A DNA stretch of 56,414 nucleotides, taken from Tardiphaga sp. (GTDB lineage: Bacteria > Pseudomonadota > Alphaproteobacteria > Rhizobiales > Xanthobacteraceae). Location: assembly GCF_028290495.1 (NCBI RefSeq), contig NZ_JAQGJT010000018.1:1-56414 (forward strand), read 5' to 3'. The notes below the pieces were generated by a model, which saw nothing but the letters and a program-made list of their open reading frames with translations, had not been told where the DNA came from and made no database searches. Below, piece by piece: positions 1 to 8,433 of the stretch. The position numbers and the translations under genes are program-made. Position 1 is the first letter of the stretch; the number at the start of each line of letters is the position of its first letter.

Positions 1-2
1 AG

Positions 3-674
3 CGCGTCGAGGGTGAAACCATCCCGCGCAAGATCTTGCGCGACCAGAAATTCGTTAAAGTACGGCCGAGGCTGGCGCGCCAATGTGGCGGTATTCTCGC
101 AGCGATCCACGGAATAGCGCAGCCTGAATGGCCCGAACTTCGCCGCATGACCCCTGCTGCCGAAATCGTCCAGCTCGAGCAGGAGTATCGCAGCTTCGAC
201 TGGCCGCGGCCGGTGTTCGAACTGGCGCTGCGCTGGCTGCGCAATCACGATCCAGGTCCCTCCGCCGAGGTGACGCTGGTGCATGGCGATTTTCGCCACG
301 GCAACCTCATCATCGGCCCCGACGGGGTGCGCGCGGTGCTGGACTGGGAACTCGCGCATACCGGCGATCCGATGGAGGATCTGGGCTGGATCTGCGTCAA
401 CTCCTGGCGTTTTGGCGAGATCGATCGACCGGTCGGCGGTTTTGGCACGCGCGAGGAGCTGTTCGCGGGCTATGAAGCGGCCGGCGGACGCGTTGACCCA
501 GCGCGGGTAAACTTCTGGGAGGTGATGGGCACGTTACGCTGGGGAATCATGTGCTGCGGCATGATGCAGCGCTTTCGCCTCAGTCCCGACCACTCGATGG
601 AACGCGCGATGATCGGCCGGCGGTCGTCGGAGACTGAAATCGACTTACTCAGACTTCTTGCACCGCGAGGATGA
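3..674 (+). CDS. Phosphotransferase family protein (APH fold), 5' truncated by window edge
   Basis: The frame is open to the first bases of the window, so only the C-terminal 223 residues are present. It has the aminoglycoside-phosphotransferase/choline-kinase fold signature: a Brenner-type catalytic loop HGDFRHGN (DNA near 283-306) followed by the metal-binding DWE in DWELAHTGDP. APH-like proteins of this subgroup, related to the kinase part of ACAD10/ACAD11, usually sit beside acyl-CoA dehydrogenases and are thought to phosphorylate hydroxyacyl substrates rather than antibiotics. The next gene (DUF6285) begins one base after the stop, which is the usual companion of this subgroup. I infer an acyl-CoA dehydrogenase upstream of the window. 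The exact substrate cannot be read from the sequence. Confidence 0.85.
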   Translation, partial: RVEGETIPRKILRDQKFVKVRPRLARQCGGILAAIHGIAQPEWPELRRMTPAAEIVQLEQEYRSFDWPRPVFELALRWLRNHDPGPSAEVTLVHGDFRHGNLIIGPDGVRAVLDWELAHTGDPMEDLGWICVNSWRFGEIDRPVGGFGTREELFAGYEAAGGRVDPARVNFWEVMGTLRWGIMCCGMMQRFRLSPDHSMERAMIGRRSSETEIDLLRLLAPRG

Positions 675-675
675 C

Positions 676-1050
676 ATGCAGGACGAGCCGACACCATCGG
701 AACTGATCAAGGCGGTTGCGGATTTTTTGCGGAACGACATCGCGCCCACGATCGGCGGGCATAACGCGTTCAAGCTGCGGGTTGCCATCAACGCGCTCGA
801 CCTCGTGACACGTCAGCTGATGCTGGAGAGCGGTAGCGATGCCGCCGAAGTCGAGCGGTTATCGCAGCTGCTCGGCCGGCAGGGCTCGCTGGAAGGACTG
901 AACCGTGTGCTGGCTGGCAAAATCGCCAGTGGCGAGGCCGATCTGCAAACGTCCGGACTTGTCGAGCATCTGTGGCAGACCACAATGGATAAGCTCGCGG
1001 TCGATCAGCCGAACTATGCGGCGTATCGAAGGGAATTGGAGAGGAAGTAG
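676..1050 (+). CDS. DUF6285 domain-containing protein
   Basis: This is a 124-residue soluble, mostly helical protein with no signal peptide or membrane segment. It matches the DUF6285 type found next to APH-like phosphotransferases and acyl-CoA dehydrogenases; recognition is by overall pattern (TPSELIKAVADFL near the start, FKLRVAINALDLVTRQL in the middle) and by context. The ATG at 676 is chosen over an upstream in-frame start at 658 because GAGGA lies just before it and the previous gene stops at 674, which suggests translational coupling. Its molecular role is unknown. It is probably an accessory factor of the acyl-CoA pathway encoded upstream. Confidence 0.75.
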   Translation: MQDEPTPSELIKAVADFLRNDIAPTIGGHNAFKLRVAINALDLVTRQLMLESGSDAAEVERLSQLLGRQGSLEGLNRVLAGKIASGEADLQTSGLVEHLWQTTMDKLAVDQPNYAAYRRELERK

Positions 1051-1236
1051 CTTGCGTTCCCCGGACGCAGCGCCATAAGCGCGTTTACGCGCGTCTTCGA
1101 CGCGCTATGGCGTAGCTCTTCGCGAAGCGGTGCGCTGCAGAGCCGGGGTCCCGGTTGCTTGCGACTCGAAGAAACCGGGGTCCCGGTTCTGCGAAGCGGC
1201 ATGAAGAATGCCGCATCGCGCCCGGGACTCGCGAAA
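1051..1236. repeat. Composite intergenic palindromic repeat between convergent genes
   Basis: The gap between DUF6285 and the crotonase gene is filled with dyad structure. A long imperfect hairpin pairs CGCCATAAGCGCG (about 1070-1082) with CGCGCTATGGCG (about 1102-1113), differing by one bulged A. It is followed by two direct copies of CCGGGGTCCCGGTT at 1143-1156 and 1175-1188. Similar elements are common between genes in Bradyrhizobium-type chromosomes and often lie between converging genes, where they may end transcription. No protein is encoded here. Confidence 0.6.
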
Positions 1237-2016
1237 CTACCGCCCCGCCCATTTCGGCGGGCGCTTTTCCGAAAACGCCTTTGGGCCCTCGATGTAATCT
1301 TGCGACGCCGCCATTGCCTTCACGGCCGGATATTCGCGCTGCTCGGTGATCGCCTGTTCCAGCGACACCGCCATGCCCATCTGGATCGCCTGCTTGGAGG
1401 CGCGGATCGACATCGGCGAATTCTTGCAGATGGTCCCGGCCCAGCGCTCGGCGGCCGCCAATGCCTCGCCCGCCGGCACCACCTCGTTGACGAAGCCAAG
1501 CTCATGGCCCTCGCGCGCGCTGACGTGACGCGCGGTCAGGATCATGCCCATCGCGCGTTTCAGCCCGATCTGGCGCGGCAATCGCTGCAGGCCACCGGCG
1601 AGCGCGGCGAGGCCGACGTGCGGTTCCGGCAGCGCGAACCTCGCATTCTCCGAGGCGATGATCAGGTCGCAAGCCAGTGCAATCTCGAACCCGCCGCCCA
1701 TGGCGACGCCGTTGACCGCGGCAATGATCGGCTTGTCGCAATCGAAGCGCGAGGTCAGCCCCGCGAAGCCGCCTTTGTCCCAGCCGCGTTTTCCCCCCGC
1801 CGCCTGCCATTTCAAATCGTTGCCGGCGCAGAACGCCTTGTCGCCGGCGCCGGTGACGATCGCTACCCACTGCTCGGGATCGGCGGCGAATTCGTTGAAT
1901 ACATCGTGCAGCTCATTATGCGCATCGGTGTGCAGCGCGTTGTACACTTCCGGCCGGGACAGCGTGACGATGGTGATCGGACCCTTCCGGGTCACCGTCG
2001 AGAATTGTAGCGCCAT
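1237..2016 (-). CDS. Enoyl-CoA hydratase/isomerase (crotonase) family protein
   Basis: This 259-residue crotonase-fold enzyme should hydrate or isomerise an acyl-CoA in the cytoplasm. Both oxyanion-hole segments are present (FCAGND near residue 62, GGG at 107-109). Glu111 in GGGFEIAL and Glu131 in LPEPHVGL lie 20 residues apart, the same spacing as the two catalytic glutamates of rat enoyl-CoA hydratase, so hydratase activity is likely. The CAGNDLK segment resembles CaiD-type crotonobetainyl-CoA hydratases, but no carnitine genes are nearby and I do not assign that substrate. The ATG at 2016 has GGGAG five bases upstream; an in-frame GTG at 2022 abuts that site and is less likely. It converges on DUF6285 across a repeat. 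Confidence 0.9.
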   Translation of the reverse strand: MALQFSTVTRKGPITIVTLSRPEVYNALHTDAHNELHDVFNEFAADPEQWVAIVTGAGDKAFCAGNDLKWQAAGGKRGWDKGGFAGLTSRFDCDKPIIAAVNGVAMGGGFEIALACDLIIASENARFALPEPHVGLAALAGGLQRLPRQIGLKRAMGMILTARHVSAREGHELGFVNEVVPAGEALAAAERWAGTICKNSPMSIRASKQAIQMGMAVSLEQAITEQREYPAVKAMAASQDYIEGPKAFSEKRPPKWAGR

Positions 2017-2077
2017 GTTCACTCCCTTTTATGTTTTTGCGATGGATGGTCCGCGTCGCTTCGCGGTCGTGAGGCGG

Positions 2078-2455
2078 CTAGTTCGCATACCTTGCGGTGA
2101 GATCCCGCGAGATTTTCGCACCTTCCTCGATATAGCGGCGGATGGCGATGCCGGCGGCGGGGGTGCAGGTGCGGTAGGTCTGCTGGAAGCCGTTATAGCC
2201 GCGGTTGAAGCTGGCGATCATGCGGGCGCGGCGCTCGCCGGAGGGCGTCTCTGCATCGACCAGCGCCTGCATTTCGTTGCGCCATTTGGCGCCTTCATTG
2301 TTGCCGCAGATGCCGCGCAGGTAGTGCAGCGTGCCAAGAATCTCGGAGAGCCGCGCCAGGTCGCCGTCGAATGGCGCAGCCGCGTCCTGCGCCCGGGCAG
2401 AGCCGAGCCCGAGGGTTGCGACGATCATCACGGCGGCGAATAGATGCTTGGGCAT
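2078..2455 (-). CDS. TIGR02301 family exported protein
   Basis: A 125-residue protein starts with a clear signal peptide (hydrophobic run over residues 4-17, then small residues ending at about ARA-QD), so it is probably periplasmic. The mature part has two cysteines (in GICGNN and YRTCTPA) that could form a disulfide. The pattern LSEILGTLHYLRGIC matches the alphaproteobacterial TIGR02301 family of unknown function. I chose the ATG at 2455 because it gives the signal peptide; the longer open frame upstream has a low-quality arginine/alanine-rich sequence. It lies between a Nudix gene and a crotonase gene on the same strand, with gaps of about 60 bases each side. Confidence 0.8.
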   Translation of the reverse strand: MPKHLFAAVMIVATLGLGSARAQDAAAPFDGDLARLSEILGTLHYLRGICGNNEGAKWRNEMQALVDAETPSGERRARMIASFNRGYNGFQQTYRTCTPAAGIAIRRYIEEGAKISRDLTARYAN

Positions 2456-2517
2456 GGATCGATCCAGGAACCCGGCTGATATGCCTTTTCGGCGCGGTCG
2501 AAGCAAGGCGAACGCTC

Positions 2518-2940
2518 TCAGGCGCCGGCCAGCGCCTTGGCCGCATCGATGATTTCCTGCAGGCCGGGCGTCAGCTGGCGCGGCCCCAGCGCGTCTGGCG
2601 GCAGCCACGCAAAGTCATCACATTCGTCGTTCAGCACCGGTTCCCCGGCGACCCAGCGTGCCGCGAACGACATCACCACGAAATGCTTGGCCCCGGACGC
2701 CGCCGGCAGCACCTCGCGCCAGCCGGCCATGCCGAGGATTTCGATCTGGAGCCCGGTCTCCTCCATCACCTCTCGCGCCAGCGCGACATGCAGCGACTCG
2801 CCGAATTCGACGCGGCCGCCGGGCACCGACCACGAGCCCTTGGCGGGCGGATGGGCGCGCTGAATCAGCAGGACCTTGCCGTCACGAAAGATCGAGGCGC
2901 TGACGGCGAGTTGCGGGCGAATCGGGGCGTCTGAGATCAT
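2518..2940 (-). CDS. Nudix hydrolase
   Basis: This 140-residue enzyme carries a full Nudix box at residues 42-64, matching GX5EX7REUXEEXGU without exception (G42, E48, R56, E57, E60, E61, G63). It should hydrolyse a nucleoside diphosphate linked to another group, using Mg2+ held by the glutamates. The segment SWSVPGGRVEFGE suggests the ADP-ribose pyrophosphatase / MutT-like subgroup, but the substrate cannot be fixed. Its ATG overlaps the TGA of the upstream hypothetical gene by four bases (ATGA), so the two are probably translationally coupled. Confidence 0.92.
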   Translation of the reverse strand: MISDAPIRPQLAVSASIFRDGKVLLIQRAHPPAKGSWSVPGGRVEFGESLHVALAREVMEETGLQIEILGMAGWREVLPAASGAKHFVVMSFAARWVAGEPVLNDECDDFAWLPPDALGPRQLTPGLQEIIDAAKALAGA

Positions 2941-3479
2941 GGCGCAGCATACGACATGATGTCATCGACGTTCGACTCCTGATCGCGGCCGTTGATGATG
3001 CCGCCGGCGACGCCGACCAGCGGCTTGACCCAGTTCGCGGCCTGTTCGGCCAGCGTGGCGCGGGTCTTGTCCTGATGCACCGAGCGCATCGCCTCGCCGA
3101 CCGCGGTGAGGATCGAGGTCATGGTCGCGACCACGGCGTCGAATTCGGAGCGCAGGATGTGATTCGCGGACTCATACGAGGCGATCGCCAGGTCGCGCGC
3201 CCGAAAATTGGATTTGATGAAGTGCTCGGCGTACGACAGCGGCTGCCATTCCAGGAACAGTTCGAAGCAGTCCGGCATGTCCGGGATCAGCTCGAGCAGC
3301 ATGATGGCTTCGTTGAAGTGGTTCAGGTAATCGGTGGCCAGCCCGGTGCGCGGATTGATGTTGGCCGCCAATAGCTCCGCCACGGACGCAGACGGCAATG
3401 CTTCAGCACTTCCCGGCTCATCGCGATCGTACTCTGCCGGTTGCAGGGCCGTCATGGTCATGTTTCGCACTGTCGGCAT
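2937..3479 (-). CDS. Conserved hypothetical protein upstream of Nudix gene
   Basis: I do not recognise a named domain. The 180-residue product has no signal peptide. It is helical, with a hydrophobic amphipathic region (HFNEAIMLLELIPDMPDCFELF) and a C-terminal part ending NVDDIMSYAAP. Starts at 3461 and 3455 are also possible, since no strong Shine-Dalgarno sequence precedes 3479. Its stop overlaps the Nudix start by four bases. It is divergent from yedK, whose start lies 42 bases away, so the two share a very short promoter region. The coding quality is convincing but the function is unknown. Confidence 0.75.
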   Translation of the reverse strand: MPTVRNMTMTALQPAEYDRDEPGSAEALPSASVAELLAANINPRTGLATDYLNHFNEAIMLLELIPDMPDCFELFLEWQPLSYAEHFIKSNFRARDLAIASYESANHILRSEFDAVVATMTSILTAVGEAMRSVHQDKTRATLAEQAANWVKPLVGVAGGIINGRDQESNVDDIMSYAAP

Positions 3480-3521
3480 TCTGGGTTAAAAACGCCTGAA
3501 GACATTACATGCAGGACGCAT

Positions 3522-4292
3522 ATGTGCGGACGTTTCGTCATAACATCAGCGCCGGAGGCGCTGCGGCAGGTATTTGCCTATATTGAACAGCCAAATTTTC
3601 TGGCTCGGTACAATGTTGCACCGACGCAGCCTGTCCCCGTCGTCATCGTTGAAAATGGCGCGCGGCATTTCCGGTTGATGCGTTGGGGCCTGCTGCCATC
3701 CTGGGTAAAGGACCCGCGCCAGTTCACGTTGCTGATCAATGCACGCGCCGAGACCGTGCAGGAAAAGCCGGCATTCAGGAACGCGATCAGGCGTCGCCGT
3801 TGCCTCATTCCTGCCGACGGCTATTACGAATGGCAGAATTCCGACGGAGGCAAGCAGCCTTATTTCATTCATCCGCGGGGCGGCGGGCCGATCGGCTTTG
3901 CGGGCCTGTCGGAAACCTGGGTGGGACCGAACGGCGAGGAGCTCGACACCGTCGCGATCATCACCGCAGCGGCGAGCACCGGCATGTCGGTACTGCATCA
4001 CCGCGTGCCGGTCACCATCGCGCCGGAAGATTTCGCGCAGTGGCTGGATTGCAGCGCCGATAACGCCTCGGATGTGATGACGATGCTGTGCGCGCCGGGC
4101 GACGGCGCATTCTCGTGGCATCCGGTTTCGAGCGCGGTCAACAAGGCAGGCAACGATGATGCGCAGTTGATCCTGCCGATCTCCGCCGAACAGATTGCGG
4201 CGGCGGAGGCGTTGAAGCCGGCGAAGAAAACCGTCGCGCGCAAGGCAGTTGCCGCGGTGCCGGATGATGGCGGACAGGGCTCGTTGTTCTAG
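3522..4292 (+). CDS. yedK: SOS response-associated peptidase family protein (YedK/HMCES, abasic-site shield)
   Basis: The protein starts MCGRF, so removal of Met exposes Cys2, the residue that in YedK and human HMCES forms a thiazolidine crosslink with abasic sites in single-stranded DNA. The other active-site residues are visible: Asn73 in LINARAET, Glu103 in GYYEW and His159/160 in VLHHRVP. The length, 256 residues, is usual for the SRAP family, with a Lys/Ala-rich tail from about residue 230. The start is fixed by the need for Cys at position 2; the longer upstream frame is not used. It acts at replication forks to protect abasic sites. It stands alone, divergent from the hypothetical/Nudix group. 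Confidence 0.95.
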   Translation: MCGRFVITSAPEALRQVFAYIEQPNFLARYNVAPTQPVPVVIVENGARHFRLMRWGLLPSWVKDPRQFTLLINARAETVQEKPAFRNAIRRRRCLIPADGYYEWQNSDGGKQPYFIHPRGGGPIGFAGLSETWVGPNGEELDTVAIITAAASTGMSVLHHRVPVTIAPEDFAQWLDCSADNASDVMTMLCAPGDGAFSWHPVSSAVNKAGNDDAQLILPISAEQIAAAEALKPAKKTVARKAVAAVPDDGGQGSLF

Positions 4293-4542
4293 CGTCGTCG
4301 CAGCTGCGCGAACAATTTTTGCACGCCCATTTTCGTTGACGCGATGTTTACCACTTTCGTGGAGGCGCGGTTTACCACGCGCGGTAATAGGCTTTGCGGG
4401 AACGCACACGCCGCTTGCCTGTGTCGTCGCGGCATCGCGATTAACTCTGCGGCAACTTTAATTCAGTACCAACGAAATAGATCGAAATGCAGCGATTGTG
4501 CAGGACGGTCAAATGTGTGTGTAAGCGTTGCGTAGGCGTATC

Positions 4543-5940
4543 ATGTCAGTAGTGCGTAACCGGCCGAAGGGCGCGCAGTTCGCGTTCTTCGGCGGTCTCT
4601 GCTTCTTCGCAGTGATCCCGACAGAGGTTGGCTATCAGGATATCGCTTCGTTGCTGGCCCGCCAGCCGGGCGTCACTGAGCGCTGGCAAAAGCGCGTGGT
4701 CGCCTCTGCCGTGAGTTCGATCCAGGTCGCGACCTATTCGTTCGGTCGCCCGGTCGGAATCGGTTCGCGCAGTCCCACGTTCCAGCTCGCCAGCTTTGAG
4801 ACCTCCGGCAATGACATCACCGGCGCGCTGACCCGCAATCCTCTCATCGAAGCGCCGCGCCGCTTTGAGGCCTCCGATTTCCCGCGGGTCGATCGCTCGC
4901 TCAAGGGCGATCGTCTGGCGCTGCATACGCCGAACCCGGCGATGCCCGACCAGCTCGAAAACAATAACTCGCTCGACAACAACGCTTCGGTGCGCGGCTC
5001 CAAGACCGTCGAGGCGATGCCAGTGGACACCACGCCGCTCGATCCGGAACTGGCCGAGGCGCTGCAGGCACCGCCGCTGCGGCAGTATGATGCATCGCTG
5101 TCGCTGGAAACCCAGCCGCTCGCCGATCCGAAGACGGTGTCCGACACAGCTGTCATCGCCGTGGAACCCGCGCCCCCGAAGGATGGTTTCTCGGTCAAGA
5201 CCGCCAGTCTTTTCTTTGGCAGTTCGTCACTGGGTGCCGCTGTCGAGACCATGGAAAGCTGGCAGCCTGGCGAAGAGCCGATGATTGTGATGCCGGCGCC
5301 GACCACGCGCGATCCCGACATGAAGGCGACAATCGCGCCGTCTGTCAGGGTCGATCCGGCCAAGGGCGGCGAAAGCATCGCCGGCAAGGGCGAGGTCAAC
5401 GCTGTCACCCACGTCAAGACGCCGGCCGAACGGCTCGGCCTGTCCGAGGACAAGGGCCGCGCCAAGCAGGAAAAATGCCTGACGGAAGCGGTTTATTTCG
5501 AGGCGCGCGGTGAAGCGGTACGCGGCCAGATGGCGGTCGCGCAGGTGGTGATGAACCGCGTGTTCTCCGGCTTCTATCCGACTACCGTCTGCGGCGTGGT
5601 CTACCAGAACAAGCATCGTCGCCTGGCCTGTCAGTTCACCTTCGCGTGCGACGGAATTCCCGACGTGGTCAAGGAGCCCGACATGTGGGAGCGCGCTCGC
5701 AAGATCGCCAAGGCGACGCTCGATGGCCGGCTGTGGCTGCCCGAAGTGGCGAAGTCGACGCACTACCATGCCTATTGGGTGCATCCGTCCTGGGTGCACG
5801 AAATGAAGAAGATGTACCGCACCGGCGTGCACACCTTCTATCGTCCGCGAAACTGGGGCGACGGCAGCGACGCGCCGAGCTGGGGCACCGCCGCGCAGAC
5901 CGCGGAAATCTCCGCCAAACTGGCCGAACTGAAGCCGTAA
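4543..5940 (+). CDS. Cell wall hydrolase, SleB/Hydrolase_2 family
   Basis: This 465-residue protein has an N-terminal hydrophobic segment (about residues 12-27), a long low-complexity Pro/Ala/Thr-rich region, and a C-terminal Hydrolase_2 domain from about residue 312 to 440. The domain begins CLTEAVYFEARGE, the conserved acidic motif of SleB-type peptidoglycan hydrolases, and continues MAVAQVVMNRV and STHYHAYWV, typical of the family. It probably cuts peptidoglycan from the periplasmic side, anchored by its N terminus. The start at 4543 (ATG) is preferred to an in-frame TTG at 4528. A 250-base gap precedes it and probably holds its promoter. Confidence 0.9.
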   Translation: MSVVRNRPKGAQFAFFGGLCFFAVIPTEVGYQDIASLLARQPGVTERWQKRVVASAVSSIQVATYSFGRPVGIGSRSPTFQLASFETSGNDITGALTRNPLIEAPRRFEASDFPRVDRSLKGDRLALHTPNPAMPDQLENNNSLDNNASVRGSKTVEAMPVDTTPLDPELAEALQAPPLRQYDASLSLETQPLADPKTVSDTAVIAVEPAPPKDGFSVKTASLFFGSSSLGAAVETMESWQPGEEPMIVMPAPTTRDPDMKATIAPSVRVDPAKGGESIAGKGEVNAVTHVKTPAERLGLSEDKGRAKQEKCLTEAVYFEARGEAVRGQMAVAQVVMNRVFSGFYPTTVCGVVYQNKHRRLACQFTFACDGIPDVVKEPDMWERARKIAKATLDGRLWLPEVAKSTHYHAYWVHPSWVHEMKKMYRTGVHTFYRPRNWGDGSDAPSWGTAAQTAEISAKLAELKP

Positions 5941-6083
5941 CGCGGCGAACGCCTGCCGGGGCGCATCATGGCGCAACGGCTGGCCAGCCATGCGCGATGT
6001 CCCGCCGCGCGCTGTGGCGTTTACCGCCCCGGCGCGGCATATTGCGGCCAAGCAATCACCGATAAAATTCAGGGAGCGGCGCG

Positions 6084-7061
6084 TTGGGCATGTTCAAGGC
6101 AATCCGGATCGACAAGGCCACTTTGGTGGCGCTGACGCAGTTCGACGAGAGCGAACTGATGGAGGGCGACGTCACGGTGCGCGTCGAATGGTCGACGGTA
6201 AACTACAAGGACGGCCTCGCCGTCACCGGCAAGGCGCCTGTGGTGCGGCGGTTTCCGATGATCGCCGGCATTGACCTCGCCGGCACCGTGGAAACCTCAA
6301 GCCATCCAGACTGGAAGCCCGGTGACAAAGTGATCTGCAACGGCTGGGGCATGGGTGAGACCCACCTCGGCGCCTATGCCGAGAAGGCGCGCGTCAAGGG
6401 CGACTGGCTGGTGCGGCTGCCCGACGGCATGACCACGCGCGACGCGATGGCGATCGGCACCGCCGGTTACACCGCGATGCTCTCGGTGCTGGCACTGGAG
6501 AAGCACGGATTGAAGCCCGCCGACGGCCCGGTAGTGGTGACGGGCGCGGCCGGCGGCGTCGGCTCGGTGGCCATCGCAGTGCTGTCGAAGCTCGGCTACC
6601 ACGTCATCGCCTCGACCGGCCGTACCTCCGAAGAAGGTTACCTCAAGGGTCTGGGTGCTGCGGAGATCATTGACCGCGCCGAACTGTCTGGAGCGGCCAA
6701 GCCGCTGGCCAAGGAGCGCTGGGCGGGCGGTATCGACAGCGTCGGATCGACCACGCTGGCGAATCTGCTGTCGATGACCAAATACCGCGGCGCTATCGCC
6801 GCTTGTGGTCTCGCCGCCGGCATGGACCTGCCTTCCTCGGTCGCACCGTTCATTTTGCGCGGCGTGTGTCTTCTCGGTATCGATAGCGTGATGTGCCCGA
6901 TCGAGCTGCGAAAACAGGCTTGGGCGCGGCTCGCGAGCGATCTGGATCACGCGAAGCTTGCTGAAATCACTCAGGAAATCGGTCTGGACGAGGTTATCGA
7001 GGCGGGCGCCCGGGTGCTCGCCGGTCAGGTCCGCGGTCGAATCGTGGTAAAGATTTCCTGA
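6084..7061 (+). CDS. MDR-family acrylyl-CoA reductase-type oxidoreductase (YhdH/AcuI)
   Basis: The product is a 325-residue zinc-independent medium-chain reductase. It shows the AcuI/YhdH signatures: [15 protein letters not shown] near residue 37, GIDLAGTV, and the NADPH-binding [13 protein letters not shown]. AcuI reduces acrylyl-CoA to propionyl-CoA with NADPH and protects against toxic acrylyl-CoA; YhdH homologues act on related quinone-like or enoyl substrates. AGGGAG at 6071-6076 is well spaced (7 bases) for a TTG start at 6084; an ATG at 6090 would give the same protein two residues shorter (MFKAIRIDK). There is no partner gene nearby that narrows the substrate. Confidence 0.88.
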   Translation: MGMFKAIRIDKATLVALTQFDESELMEGDVTVRVEWSTVNYKDGLAVTGKAPVVRRFPMIAGIDLAGTVETSSHPDWKPGDKVICNGWGMGETHLGAYAEKARVKGDWLVRLPDGMTTRDAMAIGTAGYTAMLSVLALEKHGLKPADGPVVVTGAAGGVGSVAIAVLSKLGYHVIASTGRTSEEGYLKGLGAAEIIDRAELSGAAKPLAKERWAGGIDSVGSTTLANLLSMTKYRGAIAACGLAAGMDLPSSVAPFILRGVCLLGIDSVMCPIELRKQAWARLASDLDHAKLAEITQEIGLDEVIEAGARVLAGQVRGRIVVKIS

Positions 7062-7073
7062 CGATGTTCAGAC

Positions 7074-7118
7074 TTTACCAACATCCATGCTCCAATGTTG
7101 CCACGGTTGGTATGGTAA
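7074..7118. other. Nested inverted repeats upstream of secreted hypothetical gene
   Basis: The 111-base gap after the reductase gene contains CAACAT (7079-7084) and its complement ATGTTG (7095-7100), inside an outer pair TTACCA / TGGTAA (about 7075-7080 and 7113-7118). It could be a terminator hairpin for the reductase gene, though there is no T-tract, or an operator for the next gene. I cannot decide between these. Confidence 0.3.
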
Positions 7119-7172
7119 GCAGCGGGTAAAGGCGTCAGGCGGTCATCCGCGCTCAGTTGGTCGGAGTATCCT

Positions 7173-7790
7173 ATGGTTGTGCGTATTGTATTGGGAGCCG
7201 TGTTCGCCGCATCGGTCGCGATGCCGGCGATGGCCGGCTCGATGACGGCGGAAGAAGCTCGCAAGTTCGTCGCCGGCAAGGTGTTCGCCTTCAGCTGCTT
7301 CGACGGTACCCGCGGTGCCGGACGCATTTTCGATGACGGCGGCGCAGCGGGCGCGGTGCAGTTCTCCGGTTCCGGGCCGTCACGCAACATGCGGCTGCCC
7401 GGCAATACGCTGCAGGTGAAAGGGCAGGCGATCTGCGCTTCCATCAAGGGCTTGCCGTTCGAGCCCTGTTTCAACCTCGTGAAGAATGACGAGCGCAGCT
7501 TCCGCGGCGCCGTCTCCGGCATGGGCTTCGCCTATTGCGACTTCCGCCACCAGGGCGGTCAGATGCTGATGGCGCGTGCCATTGCACGGCCGCGCTCGTT
7601 GCGCGCCCCGGAACCCTCGCGCACGGCAGACGCCGGCGCCCCCGCCACCGAAGTCGTGACCCGCGTCGCCACGCCGCGGGTCGAGATTGGAAAGATCGAA
7701 TCGATTTCGACCGGATCGGTTAAGGCGACCCCTGCCAGGCCGGACGCGACTTCCGACGGTGCGATGGAACTGCGCCGCTCCAAGGATTGA
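7173..7790 (+). CDS. Secreted hypothetical protein
   Basis: A 205-residue protein has a clean signal peptide (residues 1-21, ending AMAG-SM or nearby). The mature N-terminal half (about residues 25-130) contains four cysteines (FSCFDG, AICASI, EPCFNL, YCDFRH), which could pair in the periplasm. The C-terminal third is a low-complexity Pro/Ala/Thr-rich tail. I recognise it only as a conserved hypothetical of Bradyrhizobium-type genomes. The ATG at 7173 is supported by GGAG seven bases upstream. It is flanked by unrelated genes and appears to be its own unit. Confidence 0.78.
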   Translation: MVVRIVLGAVFAASVAMPAMAGSMTAEEARKFVAGKVFAFSCFDGTRGAGRIFDDGGAAGAVQFSGSGPSRNMRLPGNTLQVKGQAICASIKGLPFEPCFNLVKNDERSFRGAVSGMGFAYCDFRHQGGQMLMARAIARPRSLRAPEPSRTADAGAPATEVVTRVATPRVEIGKIESISTGSVKATPARPDATSDGAMELRRSKD

Positions 7791-7917
7791 GTTCGACACA
7801 TCTTCGCTGGTGTCCCGGATGAACAACAGCGTGGCTCACGTTGTTGCACGTATCCAATGTTGTCCCTTTACTACCTGCCAGCCCTCACCACACCGTGACC
7901 CCGCCATCCGCCGATAT

Positions 7918-7934
7918 CGATTGCCACCTAATCG
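7918..7934. promoter_or_regulatory. Candidate MarR operator (inverted repeat)
   Basis: CGATT (7918-7922) and its complement AATCG (7930-7934) are separated by seven bases, ending 22 bases before the marR start. MarR proteins usually bind 16-20 bp dyads near their own promoter, so this is a plausible autoregulatory site for the efflux operon. The arms are short. Confidence 0.35.
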
Positions 7935-7956
7935 GTAGCGTCCTATCTAATTCGGC

Positions 7957-8433
7957 ATGGCGCCAGCTCAATCCCAGATTCAGTCCGAACTCGGTCTTCT
8001 CGTCGCGCGGCTGTCACGGGTGTGGCGGCGGCGCGCGGATCAGGCGCTGTCGGCGCACGGGCTCTCGGAGGCCACCGCGCGTCCGCTGCTGATCCTGTCG
8101 CGCGGCGGTACCTGTGTGCGCCAGGGCGTGCTCGCCGACGAGATGGGCCTTGAGGGTCCCTCGGTGGTACGGTTGATCGACCTGCTCGCCGCCGAAGGGC
8201 TAGTCGAACGTCACGAAGACCCGACCGACCGCCGCGCGAAGATACTGCATCTGACGCCGCTCGGCGAAGCCAAGGCCGATGAGATCAAGCGCGTGATGCG
8301 CCGTGTCCGCGCCGAATTGCTGAAGGGCGTCACGCCCGACGAACTCGCCGTCACCTTCGATGTGCTGCGCCGGATCGAACTTTCCGCCAGCCGCTCCGTT
8401 GAGTCCGCCGGGGAGGCAGAAGTACGCTCATGA
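7957..8433 (+). CDS. MarR family transcriptional regulator of an efflux operon
   Basis: This 158-residue protein has a MarR winged helix-turn-helix: the recognition helix region is around GLEGPSVVRLIDLLAAEGLVER and the wing carries the family signature DPTDRRAKILHLT. MarR dimers usually repress efflux genes and release DNA on binding phenolic ligands. Its TGA overlaps the ATG of the FUSC gene (ATGA at 8430-8433), so it is the first gene of a marR-aaeB-aaeX-aaeA-like operon and probably controls itself and the pump. The ATG at 7957 is the first in the frame. Confidence 0.9.
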   Translation: MAPAQSQIQSELGLLVARLSRVWRRRADQALSAHGLSEATARPLLILSRGGTCVRQGVLADEMGLEGPSVVRLIDLLAAEGLVERHEDPTDRRAKILHLTPLGEAKADEIKRVMRRVRAELLKGVTPDELAVTFDVLRRIELSASRSVESAGEAEVRS

